The notes under the pieces: model-generated
The model's input: the letters and a program-made list of their open reading frames with translations, nothing else
What the model was told of the DNA's origin: nothing
The model's database searches: none
In this document: positions 24,901 through 36,067 of the stretch, piece by piece
Position numbering within the stretch: position 1 is the first letter of the stretch
Layout of the letters: each line of letters opens with the position of its first letter
Program-made: the position numbers and the translations under genes
Assembly (NCBI GenBank): GCA_022497155.1
Contig: MU385795.1
Coordinates: 58,698 to 122,697 of the forward strand
DNA: 64,000 nucleotides
DNA from: Whalleya microplaca
Lineage: Eukaryota; Ascomycota; Sordariomycetes; Xylariales; Xylariaceae
Reading direction: 5' to 3'

Positions 24901-25161
24901 ACCTGGTGGGAGGAGCGCGTGCACCCCTGGCGACACTTTGTCCCCCTGGACGTCCGGCTTGGCGACGTCTGGAGGACCGTGGGGTATTTCGGCGGAAGCG
25001 AAAAGGGGTCGGCGCAGGCGGACGAGATGGCGCAGGCCGGGCGCGAGTGGGCGCTTCGTGCCCTCCGGAAGGAGGACATGCGGGTTTATATGTTCCGGTT
25101 GCTGCTCGAGTGGGGGCGGATTGTGGACGATCGGAGGGAGGATCTTGGATTTCAGCTTTGA
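21967..25161 (+). CDS. GT90 / CAP10-domain glycosyltransferase with multi-pass N-terminus
   Basis: Exons 21967-22007, 22164-22222, 22291-22568 and 22630-25161 keep phase and give 969 aa starting MAPPPHRLVVL. The N-terminal 330 or so residues contain several hydrophobic helices (for example FHFSILTLLFSGLVLYAYA), so the enzyme is an integral Golgi or ER protein. The lumenal C-terminal half carries CAP10/GT90 features: LYPSPWNFADKVSFE, VYWRGASSDG followed by a region of Arg-Phe-Val-His, KYHWWNR, and SGRFLPFLKSASLPYRAALFRTWWEERVHPWRHFVPLDV near the end. GT90 enzymes of fungi transfer xylose or related sugars onto wall or capsule glycans. The first three exons are short and were placed by splice signals and hydrophobicity. 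The donor GTTTGT at 22569 is non-optimal. Confidence 0.87.
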
Positions 25162-26396
25162 GCTGGAGGCGAGACTTGGCATTAGGGTTTTGGGAATTGG
25201 ATTGCATGAGATCATGGGTAGCGAGGTAGCTTTGGGCTTTGGGTTTGTTTGAGAATGAGCCGCTGCTTTCGTGAGGCGCGCTTTGTTTTGATACCACTGA
25301 AGACGCAACGACTACCTATGATTAGATTCGTATACATGATACCATGAAATAGTGTACGGCGGATGGAATAAAAGTCAATTTTGGGTTACTTCAATGCAAT
25401 AGACTTCCAACTATAGAGCACTCTGTTATTTCCCGTCTGCCATTTAACTGCAGATGTTTAGTCCAATTTCACTTTCTGCTAGCTGAGCACTGTTCCATCG
25501 TATATTGGCTACCCGTCATCATATCAAGACACGACCGGATTCTTGCTGTCGGGTATTTCCTACCCCAAAGTCTCACAAGTGAAATGACTTGATATCTGCT
25601 TCAAGGTGAACAAGTGAGGCTAATCGGTCAATCTATAAGTTGTACAACCAGGCTACATAAAGTTACGAGCACATGGAAGATTATAATCACGTATATCTTG
25701 AAGCATAACTTCATACTCGCCGTGCAGGATACGTACGTAAGTCTGTAGATATTATATTCGACAGAGGCAAGTGGCAGATGAAAGTAAGAAATTGGCCCGT
25801 ATAGAGGTTACTTAATTCGCTTTTGGTATCAATCAAATCATCTAAGGTTAGGCTACTCATTTGACGAGACATCAAATGAGAGAGGACTAGAGAGGCCACT
25901 AATTTGAGACTGAATATGTCCTAGAGAGTTCCTAGCGCACTCGATTTGATCTGTGGAAGTAAACCGCTAATCGATGGTCCTCCGTGTGCCCCCTTTTCGA
26001 TCCTCGTGGCCAACCGCACTGGGACGCCTTCAACTGCATCATGAGGACCCCCAGAGACTTATTCATTATCGAAATGATCGGCGCTTGCCATTCATGACCT
26101 TGTGGAAACCTAGCCAGTCTGGATGTTGGCAGAAGACTCTCGAACCAGGGTTCAGTCTCTGAGAATTTCATTATTTAGTAGCGGAGTACCGAGGTATCTG
26201 ATATGTGCGCGGTGCAGAGGTATGTATTGAGAACTCTGAACTCCATATAAGCCACCAGCTCAATTGGATCCCTCGCTCTATTTGGCCATGTGTAACTCTA
26301 CCCTACGACATACGTTCAGCTCAATCACATATCGATCTTTCCGGCCTTTCTTTTTTCTTTTTTCGTGCGCGTACAACTCTGCAACGAATTCAGGTA
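25162..26396. other. Intergenic between GT90 gene and HEL2
   Basis: Convergent 3' flanks of two genes. Small ORFs at 25711-26171 show no family features. Confidence 0.55.
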
Positions 26397-28941
26397 TTAG
26401 CCCCATTGCACAAGCACTTTCTTCTTCCCCTTATTCCCCTTCTTGCCTTTCCCGGTACCCTCACCACCGCCACCGCCACCGCCGCCGTCCTCCTCAGTCC
26501 TGCCCCCCGCCGCTGCTGTTCCAGCCTCGTTCGCGTTGCCTCCCCACGTAAACCCTGTGTTCCTCGAGCCGTACGCATCCCGCCGCAGGTTGCCCGTCCC
26601 GTATCCTAAAATCGACGTCGTAGGCTTTGGCGCGGCAGGCAGAGCGGGGAAAGCCTCTTCCCGGCCAGTAGACGGCTTTGGTGCCGGTCTGACTATACGT
26701 TGTGATGTGCCTCCACCGCTGGTCGAACCCCAAAGGGCTGCCGAGGGGGTCCGCGGCGCCGCGGCGTTGCCGCTGCCGCTGCTCGACGGCAAAGCAGGGA
26801 AGGAGGCCGCGGGCGGGGGTGGCCTCGACGAATTAGCGGCTCTGGTAAAAACGGCGGGCGACTGTTCGACGCTGGACCGTCTTGACTGCTGCGTCGAGCT
26901 CTTGAGCTTGAGGACACGGGTGGTGTGTCTCTGGCTGGGCGCGGCTGCGGCCGCTACCGGGGAGCTGGCTGCAGCGGCCGCCCAACCACTACTAGATGTT
27001 GTTGCGCCGTGCATGCCGCTGAGGCCGGGCAGGGTCGGGTAGTCTTCGTTGATTGCCCTCCAGTCGTTCAGTGCCTTGCGCAGCCTGTCGCCCTTGGTCT
27101 TGTCCTCGAAGAGATCTGCGACTTCGCGGACGAGGGTGCCGAGGGCAGAAGATGAAGTGTCGGAGAAGAGCGAGAAGAGTGCGTCAACGAGCGCTGCAGC
27201 CGAGACCTTGTCTTGGCGATAGGACGATATATGATGCCGGAAGGCGTCGACCTTGGTGCGGTCATTTTGCAGGAGATTTGAAGCCCGTTCGACTACGGCC
27301 GAGTGACGAAGAATTCGAGCGCGGTTCTCGGGCGTGAGGTTCTGGTCTGTCAAGCTCATGCCCTCCATCTCGGTAGTGGGCGCAACAGCTGCGGAGGGGG
27401 TAGTAGAAGAAGAATCAGGGGTGCGCTGATTTGGCCGAGCAGATGGGCCAGCGTTGTCAGAGGACAACTGACCCCCAAAAGTGCGGTTTGATATTGATTG
27501 CGACGAGTGTATGGCCATCTGCCTCTGGAAAGCAAGCTCGTCCCGACGAAGCGGCTGGGCCGAGCTCATCGGGAGTGGTTCTGCATTCGGGTCCCGGCCT
27601 CTTCCCCGTCTCTCCCTGTCTCTGTCCCTGTCTCTGTCTCTGTCTCTATCTCGATCTCTATCCCCGTCCCGATCTCTTCCGGGGCCACCGCCGCGTCGCT
27701 GCTGCTGCTGGTAGGTCTGGCGGTAGTCGAAACCGGCCATATCGACCAGACGGGCGTCTCGGCCCTTCGACACGGAGTTTCCGTGCTCGCTCAGCTGGTG
27801 CGCCTTCAGGTCCAGCTCGGAGCCAAAGACGACAAACTTCTTCTCGAGGCATTCGCGGTCGGCGCACAAGAAATGGTCTTTCCTGAAATGTTCCTCGAGC
27901 GCGTTGTAGTCTCGATAGTAATGCGGTTCCCGCGGGTTTTCCCGGTCGCAGAGGAAGCAGCGCTCATGCTTATTCCGGCAGTGCTCGTACAGCTTGTCGT
28001 CGTCGTAGAAGCGCTGGCCGCAAAAGGCACATAGCGGGTGGCCCTTGAAACCAGTCTGATCGGCAGCTCCGGGGCGGTCGTCGCCGTGCCGCATATGCTT
28101 CTCGAGCTCCTTGTCGGTAAACAGATCGTGTTCGTGGGTGAAGACCTTCTTGTTCCGGGTGCACAGGTCGCACATCTTCTTGTGGTGAACGCTGCGGACG
28201 TGTCGGTGTAGATCGGGCCAGCCGAGGCCGGCAAAGTCGCAGGCGTCATCGGGGCAGTTGTAGCGAAGGAGCAGGACGGTATCTCCCACTATGTCCTCGT
28301 TCGTATACCGGATTCCGATGTTATCGTCGGTACTGGTGACGTCGGCGTCGGAGTAGTCTTGATACCGCTTGGTGGCATCGTCGGTAAAAAGGACAAAGGG
28401 GGCGAGTGACTGTAAGCAGCGCGTAAATTAGCAGGGAAATAGGAGGAGGCCCAGGGATCATGTTTAGTCGTACCCGGCAGTGGGCGCACTCCTTGTTTTT
28501 GTACAAGGCCCTCATGCGCAAAGCACAGATGTGACAGGTCCGGTGGTTGCAGGGGGCGACGGCCTGGTGTACGACGGGGCTTGCGCAGATGAAGCACACT
28601 TCGGCCTCGACATCTTCTTCCTCTTCTTGTCCATTGGCGTTGACATTGTTAGTGCTGGCACTGTGGATGCTGGGTGGAACGGAAGGTTGTGACGGAATTT
28701 GGGTTGTCGCTGGCGTTGACGCTGGCGCTTGTGTATTGCCTCGTCCTGGTCCTCCTCCGCCTCCTCCCCCTCTACCTCGACCGCGCTGTGACCCTCGCTG
28801 TCCTCCGCGTGCATTCGCATGTCCCCGGCCACCGCGACCTCGGCCTCTGCCTCTCGAGTTGCGGTCACCTATATCCCGGTTTGGACCAGTGGGCGCAGAG
28901 CTAGGGGCTCCATTTGCCAAGCCTCCGTTCGTCGACGCCAT
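26397..28941 (-). CDS. HEL2: E3 ubiquitin ligase HEL2 / ZNF598 homologue
   Basis: Ribosome-quality-control ligase that marks the small subunit of collided ribosomes. Exons on the minus strand 28941-28474 and 28409-26397 (intron 64 nt) give 826 aa. The N-terminus is an RGG-rich basic tail. The RING is at about residues 113-156: CFIC, then CNHRTCHIC, then CAHCR, whose last Arg is the splice site. C2H2 and related fingers follow (CPDDACDF...H, CDLC, CAFCGQRF, CFLC, and the ECLEKKFVVF...H unit), as in yeast Hel2. After these comes a run of alternating Arg-Asp (about residues 400-425, DNA 27605-27670), then Ser/Ala-rich disorder ending in GKGKKGNKGKKK. All RING ligands are present. This is a conserved single-copy gene, marking the central block of the window as core genome. 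Confidence 0.93.
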
Positions 28942-31215
28942 GATGGATAGACTATGATAGATAGACTACCTGATGTGTGTGCGGATGTCGTTGTCGTTGT
29001 CGTTGAGTCGGGACTCTACTTAGCTTACAGCCGGACCGCGTGTGCCGTGTATGTTGAGTGTATAATCCGTGCGGGAGTTGCAAGATGGCGACGATGACGA
29101 TGGGTCTGTGGGAAGGGTCTGTGGAAAGGGTCTGTGGGAAATGAATGGCGGCTATAAGCTTTGCTAGCACAGACGGTGAGACAGTTAGACAGTTAGACAG
29201 TTAGACAGTTAGATGGTCAGACGGTCGGGTCGGGTAGAGGGCTCGCGGGGCGAGAAGTTGTTAGTGTGGTCGCCGTTTGTGTTTGCAACCTGCTACATGG
29301 TGTAAATACATACGTGGTGGGGTGGGAAGGGGATCATCAATCCATCATCATGGAAATTTTGCGGTGGCACAAGGCACTTCCACGCACAGCCACATTAGGT
29401 TTAGTATAGATAGACCCTTGTATCCGTATGTATGTAGCTATCCAGTCCGGCATCATGCGGCTTGAAGCACTATGCAATACATCTCTTACATGAAGTGTCT
29501 AGACTTTTTAATCTATATATTATATTATTTACTTGGAAATCGGGATGCACAAGCTTAATACAAAACCACTGTAATATGTTCAAGGTGATAAACATCATTA
29601 TTGGCAGATAGTAGGAAAAGTACTTAAAATCAGTAACTTGCTACCTTAAGTTATTAACCACATGTAGGTATTACCCAAGTTATAAGGGAGATTTTACTGG
29701 TTAAACAAATTGCAAGGCTGAAGCTAAAGAGACTAAAAGTCGACATGAGATTAATACTCTCTATAGACCAGAAGAGATATACCTTATATACGCGTGTATA
29801 TATACAATGGACCAAAATAAAGTAAAGTAAAGTAAAGTAAAGTCACCAACAAAGCGTGTGGCTGCCTCGATAACCCTATTGGACACTCAGACGATCAATA
29901 TACTTTTAACTTCGCCCTCCGTTGCTCTAAAGGGTATACTCTGCGATATACCCTTGATCAACATCGACGGCATTTCTCTGCTGCCGATTTCGTAACGGCT
30001 CAATTTTGTGTTCAATAAGTGACCGCTCGGCTGACACGCACCAACGACTACGGTATCATGTACTGATAGTCTTCTAAATATGGCAGTCCGAGTTAACTGC
30101 CATCAGCAACGAAATTTCCGAGCTTAGATGGGGTGACTATGGCCTGCTCAAGCTAAGCATATAGCAGCGGATGCCGTCAACTTCCACACAGACGACTCTT
30201 CACAATACCTATCGTCTCAGCTATTATGACTGTAATAATATTTCCTTGCATTGTTGAAATAGTAGTAAGAGAAACCTACGAATCTGAGTGTGAAGAAGCG
30301 TAGGAGTTGAGTTTCACTCAGTCGCCGGCGACCATCAACGCTGACTAGTCTCGTGGTGAACCACGGATTTGTGTGAACACGGACGTGTTAATGAATAGGT
30401 ACTAATAGAACAATCACCTTCCTATCTGAAATCTGAAATGATAGCCTTATTAGAAAAGTCTTTGTGTTTGACGCCATTTGAGACATTGCTGCTAGGGCCT
30501 GCCTATAGGGGCTAGTAGCTACATGCTCATCCGGAAGTAGAGTTAGACGACTGCCTTCTATCTTGATATCAGAGGAAAGCATGCACATATAAGGGACTGG
30601 CACTACCTGTAGAAGACTGCGAACTATTTATGCGTTTTATGTGTTGTATTGCCGAGGTCAACCTGATAGATCATGAAAGAGCAGCAATATACGAGACTTG
30701 TTTCCAGATACCTATGCTACTGGCATTATGCTTTTTCGGCCATTGGTATTATTCAGCATATCTGCCCAGAACAGTGGTATGACGTGGCTGGAAGCATTGT
30801 TGGCTGCACGCCTATCATACATCAGGAGAAAGACAAGGTGAAGAAGAGTCTCCTGGAAAAGCAGATAGATTCATTTCTGTAGCTACGCACTGAATCTGAA
30901 TGGCATTTACTTGGAGCCTCCCGCCTTGAGGAGCCTACCTGATTTCGTGCACCTACGCCGACTCGCCGAACAGACCCAATTTGTCCCAAAGCAACGCCTT
31001 CCAGTGCCTTTACTGCCAGGAACTGTCCCTTCCCCCCTAATAAGCGAGGAGCAGATGCGACTATCACGAACTATGCTATGCGTGTATCAAATACGCAACT
31101 CCAAATTCCGAAGGCATTCGGTTGCCCTATCAGAACGAGTAAATGTACTGTGACCATCGACTCATCATATCACTGGATCGAGGTAATCCTAGGCCTGGGC
31201 TCTCCGTAGCTACTG
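28942..31215. other. Intergenic with tandem repeats
   Basis: HEL2 promoter side plus 2 kb without a supported gene. Four perfect GACAGTTA units lie at 29180-29211, five TAAAG-like units at about 29817-29842, and a GTCGTT tandem near 28990-29005. Short ORFs at 30388-31153 show no family signature. Confidence 0.55.
29180..29211. repeat. Tandem repeat, 8-bp unit GACAGTTA x4
   Basis: Four perfect consecutive copies are visible about 240 bp upstream of the HEL2 start codon. Confidence 0.9.
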
Positions 31216-32357
31216 CTACTCCTCATCCACGGGGTAGAGATGATTTCCTACCAGCTTGTTCATCTGAAACATGTCGACCCTGGCCTGTTTGAAGACGGCC
31301 TGCATTCTGTCGTCGCACCGTATTTGCCGCTTATCGCTAGGGTCTTGAAGCTGGTTTCCCTTGATGTGTTCCCATAATTTCTTCACGACCTGCGGTCGAG
31401 ATAACTGTTTCGTGGGTTAGGTAGATAGAAAAGAGTAGGCGGCCAAGGCTACACGCATAGCGACTGGGGACCGGGGAAGCGTTTAAGCTAGGTATATATT
31501 GACTTACCTGAGACTCGCCGCAGAGTTCGGCCAGGGGGTAACTGAGATTGAACGGCTTCTGAAAGCCGCCGCCGGCTTTTCGTGGTTTACTCGACTCTTC
31601 GCTCGCATCCACGTCGCTGTCATCCTCGGGCTTGACCTTCTTCGCACTCTTCTTCCGGGGTGTTGCCTTCTTCTTGGCCGGCGCCTTCGCCTTGCCGCCG
31701 CCCCCGCGTGTCGCGCGAGCCCCCCGGTTTTCTTGGGCCTGAAGCAATGCCGCTAATTTGGCATCCGCGTCCTCGGTGTCCTCGCCCTTCTCCTTGCGCT
31801 GCTTCTTCTTGGGCGGGGGCACGGAGACCTTGATCTCGTCGCCATTGATGTCATCGTCGGCATCTACACTGTCCTTGTCGTAGCCGTTCGCCGGTCGCTT
31901 GGCTGGTGACGGGCGGGGAGAGACCGAATCTGCCTGGGGAGCTGCAGAGGAGGCCGGCGGGGCAGCGGAAGAGACGGCGTCAAAACGTTCTTCAATGAGG
32001 GCCTTGATGGCGTTCTGGAGATGACGAGAGAGATTAGTGATTACCCGAATCTGCATGTGAGCCCATCCGGGGCCGGAGGAGGATAGACCGGTAGGACGAA
32101 ACGGCTACAAACCTTCTGCTCGCTCAGGTCTTTCCCTCCCAAGGCGGACTCGAGGCCCATGCGGATCTTCTTGCGCGTCACGGTCTCGAGGTCGGCGGTG
32201 GCCAGGATGCCGTCTATGATTTCCGTGTAGCGGGCCTCCTCCTCCGCGGTCACTGTGTCTGTCAGTCAAATGCTGCTCATCATTCTACAGCCGTATGCCG
32301 AGCAACAATGCCCCGGAAAAAAACCCGTGACGACGGGAACCTACAAGGGGCAGCCAT
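31216..32357 (-). CDS. DEK-C / SWIB (MDM2-like) chromatin protein, Tri1/Uaf30-like
   Basis: Exons on the minus strand 32357-32345, 32252-32113, 32014-31508 and 31404-31216 give 282 aa. The first exon is only 13 nt (MAAPL). It is needed because the obvious frame otherwise begins with GTG. The N-terminal DEK-C domain reads EIIDGILATADLETVTRKKI and ALGGKDLSEQKNAIKALI. The middle is acidic/basic and Lys-rich (KKKATPRKKSAKK), a nuclear-localisation type tract. The C-terminal SWIB domain reads KPFNLSYPLAELCGESQL, then SRPQVVKKLWEHIKGNQLQD and QIRCDDRMQAVF. Yeast relatives are the RNA polymerase I activator subunit Uaf30 and Tri1. It probably acts in nucleolar or chromatin transcription control and belongs to the conserved central block. 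Confidence 0.9.
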
Positions 32358-34827
32358 GATGTCAAATTGCGGCTTTAAGGTCTACCAAATGCCCTGTAGA
32401 TCCAACTGGTAGGGTATAGAAGCGTCGACGATCGCTTGCGCTGTGATATGTTGCTGCGGTGGAATATGACAGTGGACGAAGACTGCTGTAGGCTCGGTTT
32501 TCTGTGGTAGTATCGCTTTGAAAATCAGGGCATAGCGGCAGTAAATGGCGGGAGAGATAAGTCGATAGATGCCGGGGGATATCGTACTGAGCAAGGGGGG
32601 GAATCGGCCGGGTTATGGAAACGAAGGGTAAGAGCGGTTGGAAGGCAGAGGTAGATAGGTATCAGGATATCGTCAGGATCTTGCTAACCATTAGGCGACC
32701 GAGACAGGATGACAATGGCGAAGATTTTGGGAAAAATCTCACGTCTAATCAGAAATCGTAGCTAGTGTAACGTCTCACGGGATATCAGACCAGACTGCGG
32801 GTGAGGTTCAGGGAAGGAGGGTATATAGTGTGATGGCGCGTGAACCGGATCCCGATGCGCGTAGCAAGTTGCCGATTGTGGGCACACGCGAGAACGAGAT
32901 TGATGTCTGGTACCGAAAGTCGACAGTGCCGCAGCGGCTGTTGCTAATTGCGAGTCCGGGAGGAATGGAGGCCACTGGCTAATAAGTTTGGAATAGGCAG
33001 TCAACTCAACTCGACTGGTCGGATACGGGAATGGATTGAATTGGATTGGATTTGGAGTGGATTGGAGGCCGGAGGACAAAGACTGGAACTACGGGATTGG
33101 GAGAGAGGGAGAGAGATAGAGAGAGAGCGAGTGAGTGAGAATGAGAAGAAAAAAAAAAAAAATCAAAATCCCAAGCGTGCTGATGTTTCAATTGATCGAA
33201 TTGCTGTCAGTCGTTTCGACGTTGTAAGGTACCTGATTATTATAGTTTCCCGCGAAGTAGAGCGCTTAACTTAAGGCCACACACACTACAGACTTGTATG
33301 TGGTGAACGCTGAACAGTGACAGTGACGAAGGTAATACTCAAAAGAGTGGATGAACATCATGTGTTTCCGTCCCACTTTTTGTCGGCAAAATACCTGGGT
33401 AACCGTTGGCGGCTACGCTAGACCAAAAAAGGATGCGGGAGATCGTGGGTACCTAGGCTGGTAGGTCGTGGGTTGTGGTTGGTTCCGTACATACTACTTA
33501 GGTACATTGTACATAGTAGGTTGCGACTAAAATAAAATCTGAAGCTTCGGGCCAATCAGCGAAGCGTTTGTCTTAGTTACTGCTTCCGGCATAGTCGCGT
33601 CCAATCGTTTCCGTCGTCCCGGGTCACCTGTGCTGACCACGCCCTCCCACATCCCGGTTTATCGTTTATATACTTACGTACCTAAGCGTACAATTTGTTA
33701 ATACCTAATAAAAGATGGAACAATTGCATTGTCCGTACTCCGCATTCTGCTACAATCCATTTATCTAGGTATTTCGTACAGCTATGGAGAGTTCCGATGA
33801 GGTTAATTTAACTACGAGGCTTTGATATATCTACTTGGATACGGAGTATATTTGCGTCGACTTCGTGTCAGGACTGTAAAAGACTGCGTACATTCTCCAG
33901 GGGCACATTGAGTAAGTTATATGCCTTCTTTGCAAAAAAGTTACATCTGGTACATCTATTATTTCATTTCATAGACTGCTAAGGTTCTTGTACATACGTA
34001 CTCGTAGAGGAATTAGCAAACGGTGTATGATATATCAGAAAGTTCCCTCTTGCAAAGTTTAATGGAGACGATATATTATCGGGCGACACGGGCGCCACCC
34101 GCAAGGCCGTCTTTGCGAGCTAAATATCACCCAGGTATAAAATCTTGCAAAGTTGCTAATAAGGCAGTTGAGAATAATGCAGATTATAATCTATAACTAC
34201 CTACCTACCAGTGCTATTCTACATATAGGTAACCTGCGTCTAAGACACTCAACTAGTCTGAGATGTACCTAGGTACCCTGGCTGCCTGGGGGCTAAATAC
34301 TGCTTTGATCCATATCTCGCATAAAAACGAGCAATATTCGATTTCCCATATTTTTGCCCTCGTTAATGTACTTTCTCTCTTTGGACGCGGATAGCAAAAG
34401 CTGTCAAATCCGCCGTACTCGCTAAACCGCCCATTTTCTATGAATAACCTCGTCCGAAAAGCGACCTCCGTCATTAGTGCACTTCTTCTGACACAATTGA
34501 CCTGACCATATCACTCTAGCCTCCCCCATTACTTATAGAGGAGTTAATAGAGTCTCAAAATCGAATGGGTCGGCTTTTCACCTGACTTGGCCTAAGGGCT
34601 TTGCTTAGCTACTTACTTAATCTAATCTACCTACGCCTACGTACTGTAATTGAAGATTGAACTACGATATTCCATCGCGTCGACGGCCACGATCAATGAT
34701 GGATCCCCTAGGCAAGTTTCGCATTTAGCCACTTTTATATAGATGACATGCTTCTTGCCTTTCCTAGGCTACACGATGTAGTTCTCAAAACATCAGAGCT
34801 GCTGTGATCATCCAACTGTTAATGCGT
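32358..34827. other. Intergenic, 2.5 kb, low-complexity tracts
   Basis: No gene is supported. A GA-rich tract at about 33105-33140 and an A13 run near 33150 form CT/T-rich leader-like DNA on the strand of the SWIB gene. CCTAGGT/GGTACC-type short palindromes recur at 33450-34275. Confidence 0.55.
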
Positions 34828-36067
34828 TGTATCTGCTATAGCCCAGGAAGCACTGCAACGAGCTGCAGTTCTGGCCTCTGCCTCTGCTTCTGCTTCTGCC
34901 TCTGCTGCCGCGCCAACTTCTCAGGCGCATTTTGGACTTAAACCACCGTGTGAGCCAAGTTCAAGATCCAACTCCCAACCACGCGATGATGCACCGCTTC
35001 ACATAACGGCCGATCATCAACTTGACGCCTCCTCGTGCATCCCTCATCATGAGGAGGGGAATATACTAGCACCGTCACCCACTGCCGGCCCAGGCCCCCA
35101 AAAGTACACATCTATGGGGGCTCCGATGACCCGCACTTCCGTATCAACCCCCGATAACATAGTAGAATGGCGATCCAAGTTGTTCAACGTCTCTCAAAAC
35201 CCCATAGCCCTGTCCAAGCAGCAATGGGACGACATCTGGGTCTGGATCGACAATATCTGGACGCCGAGACGGGTGCCCTACACCAAAAAGGATGGCACCG
35301 TGCATTACGAATGGAGATGTCGATACCACAAAAAGGTACCACTACCAAGCCAAAGCACGGGCAAGCGTAAGCGTGAGATCAGGAAAGGATACGGGTGCCC
35401 CGCACGGATGATAGCTGACTTCAAACCGAACACCCGCAACTTCCAAGTGGACGGGTTCGACGTACATAATCACGGCCTCGAAGACCTTGACTCGACCAAG
35501 ATATGCAGCGGTGTCAGGAAGTGGACGTCGATGCATGTTCAGATGGGCATGCAGCCAAAGCAGATCGAGGCGCTGATCAACGGGAATGAGACTCCAGAGG
35601 CTAGTACGCGCGAAGCTCTAGACACGGCCGGCGGCAAGCTTCTCGACGAGAAGACGATTCGCAATATCGCGCGGAGGTGGCGGTGGCCGGCCTCCAAGTT
35701 CAACATGCGCCAGGACGAGCTGTTCAGAGAGCTGCATGCTCAACACAACACATTCCCGTTTGCCATTCAGGAACCCGAGGCTTTCCACCGCGATGTGTGC
35801 GAGGTCGCAAACGAGGCACAGACTGCCGATGAACTCCATCGCCTGCTCGAAGAGCGTAAAGAGCTGCGTCTCCATGAACTTGATGGGCGATTCGATGCGG
35901 CCGCGTCTCACCTGACGAGAGACCCCGGATCAGTAGGACAGCAACACTGGGACCACGTGCTTCAGCTGTTCCGTGACAGATCGTACGATGCTTTGGTGCG
36001 GTACTTCACTGCCTACATGAGGGCCGAGGATACGGGGGGCCAGCCGATTACGAGGGACGACTCTTGA
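34828..36067 (+). CDS. WRKY-GCM1/FAR1-like zinc-binding protein, probably domesticated MULE-derived
   Basis: The first ATG in the frame is at 35114 (317 aa), but the frame is open without stops from 34828. That part encodes an Ala-Ser repeat and a sensible Pro/Ser-rich tail, right after a CTATAG acceptor-like site, so a 5' exon probably exists. The core (about residues 55-125 from Met 35114) has the order W-R-C, basic linker, Y-G-C-P-A-R-M, then FDVHNHGLED, that is C...C...H-x-H. This is the pattern of WRKY-GCM1/FAR1 DNA-binding fingers at the front of Mutator-like transposases. The following helices resemble the next segment of such proteins, but the DDE catalytic domain is missing. It may be a domesticated DNA-binding protein or a truncated transposase. 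No terminal inverted repeats were seen. Confidence 0.6.

Noticed and set aside
32041..32253. GTG-initiated start for the SWIB protein
   Set aside because: A 13-nt exon at 32345-32357 supplies an ATG and joins in phase to give MAAPLTAEEE, as in orthologues.
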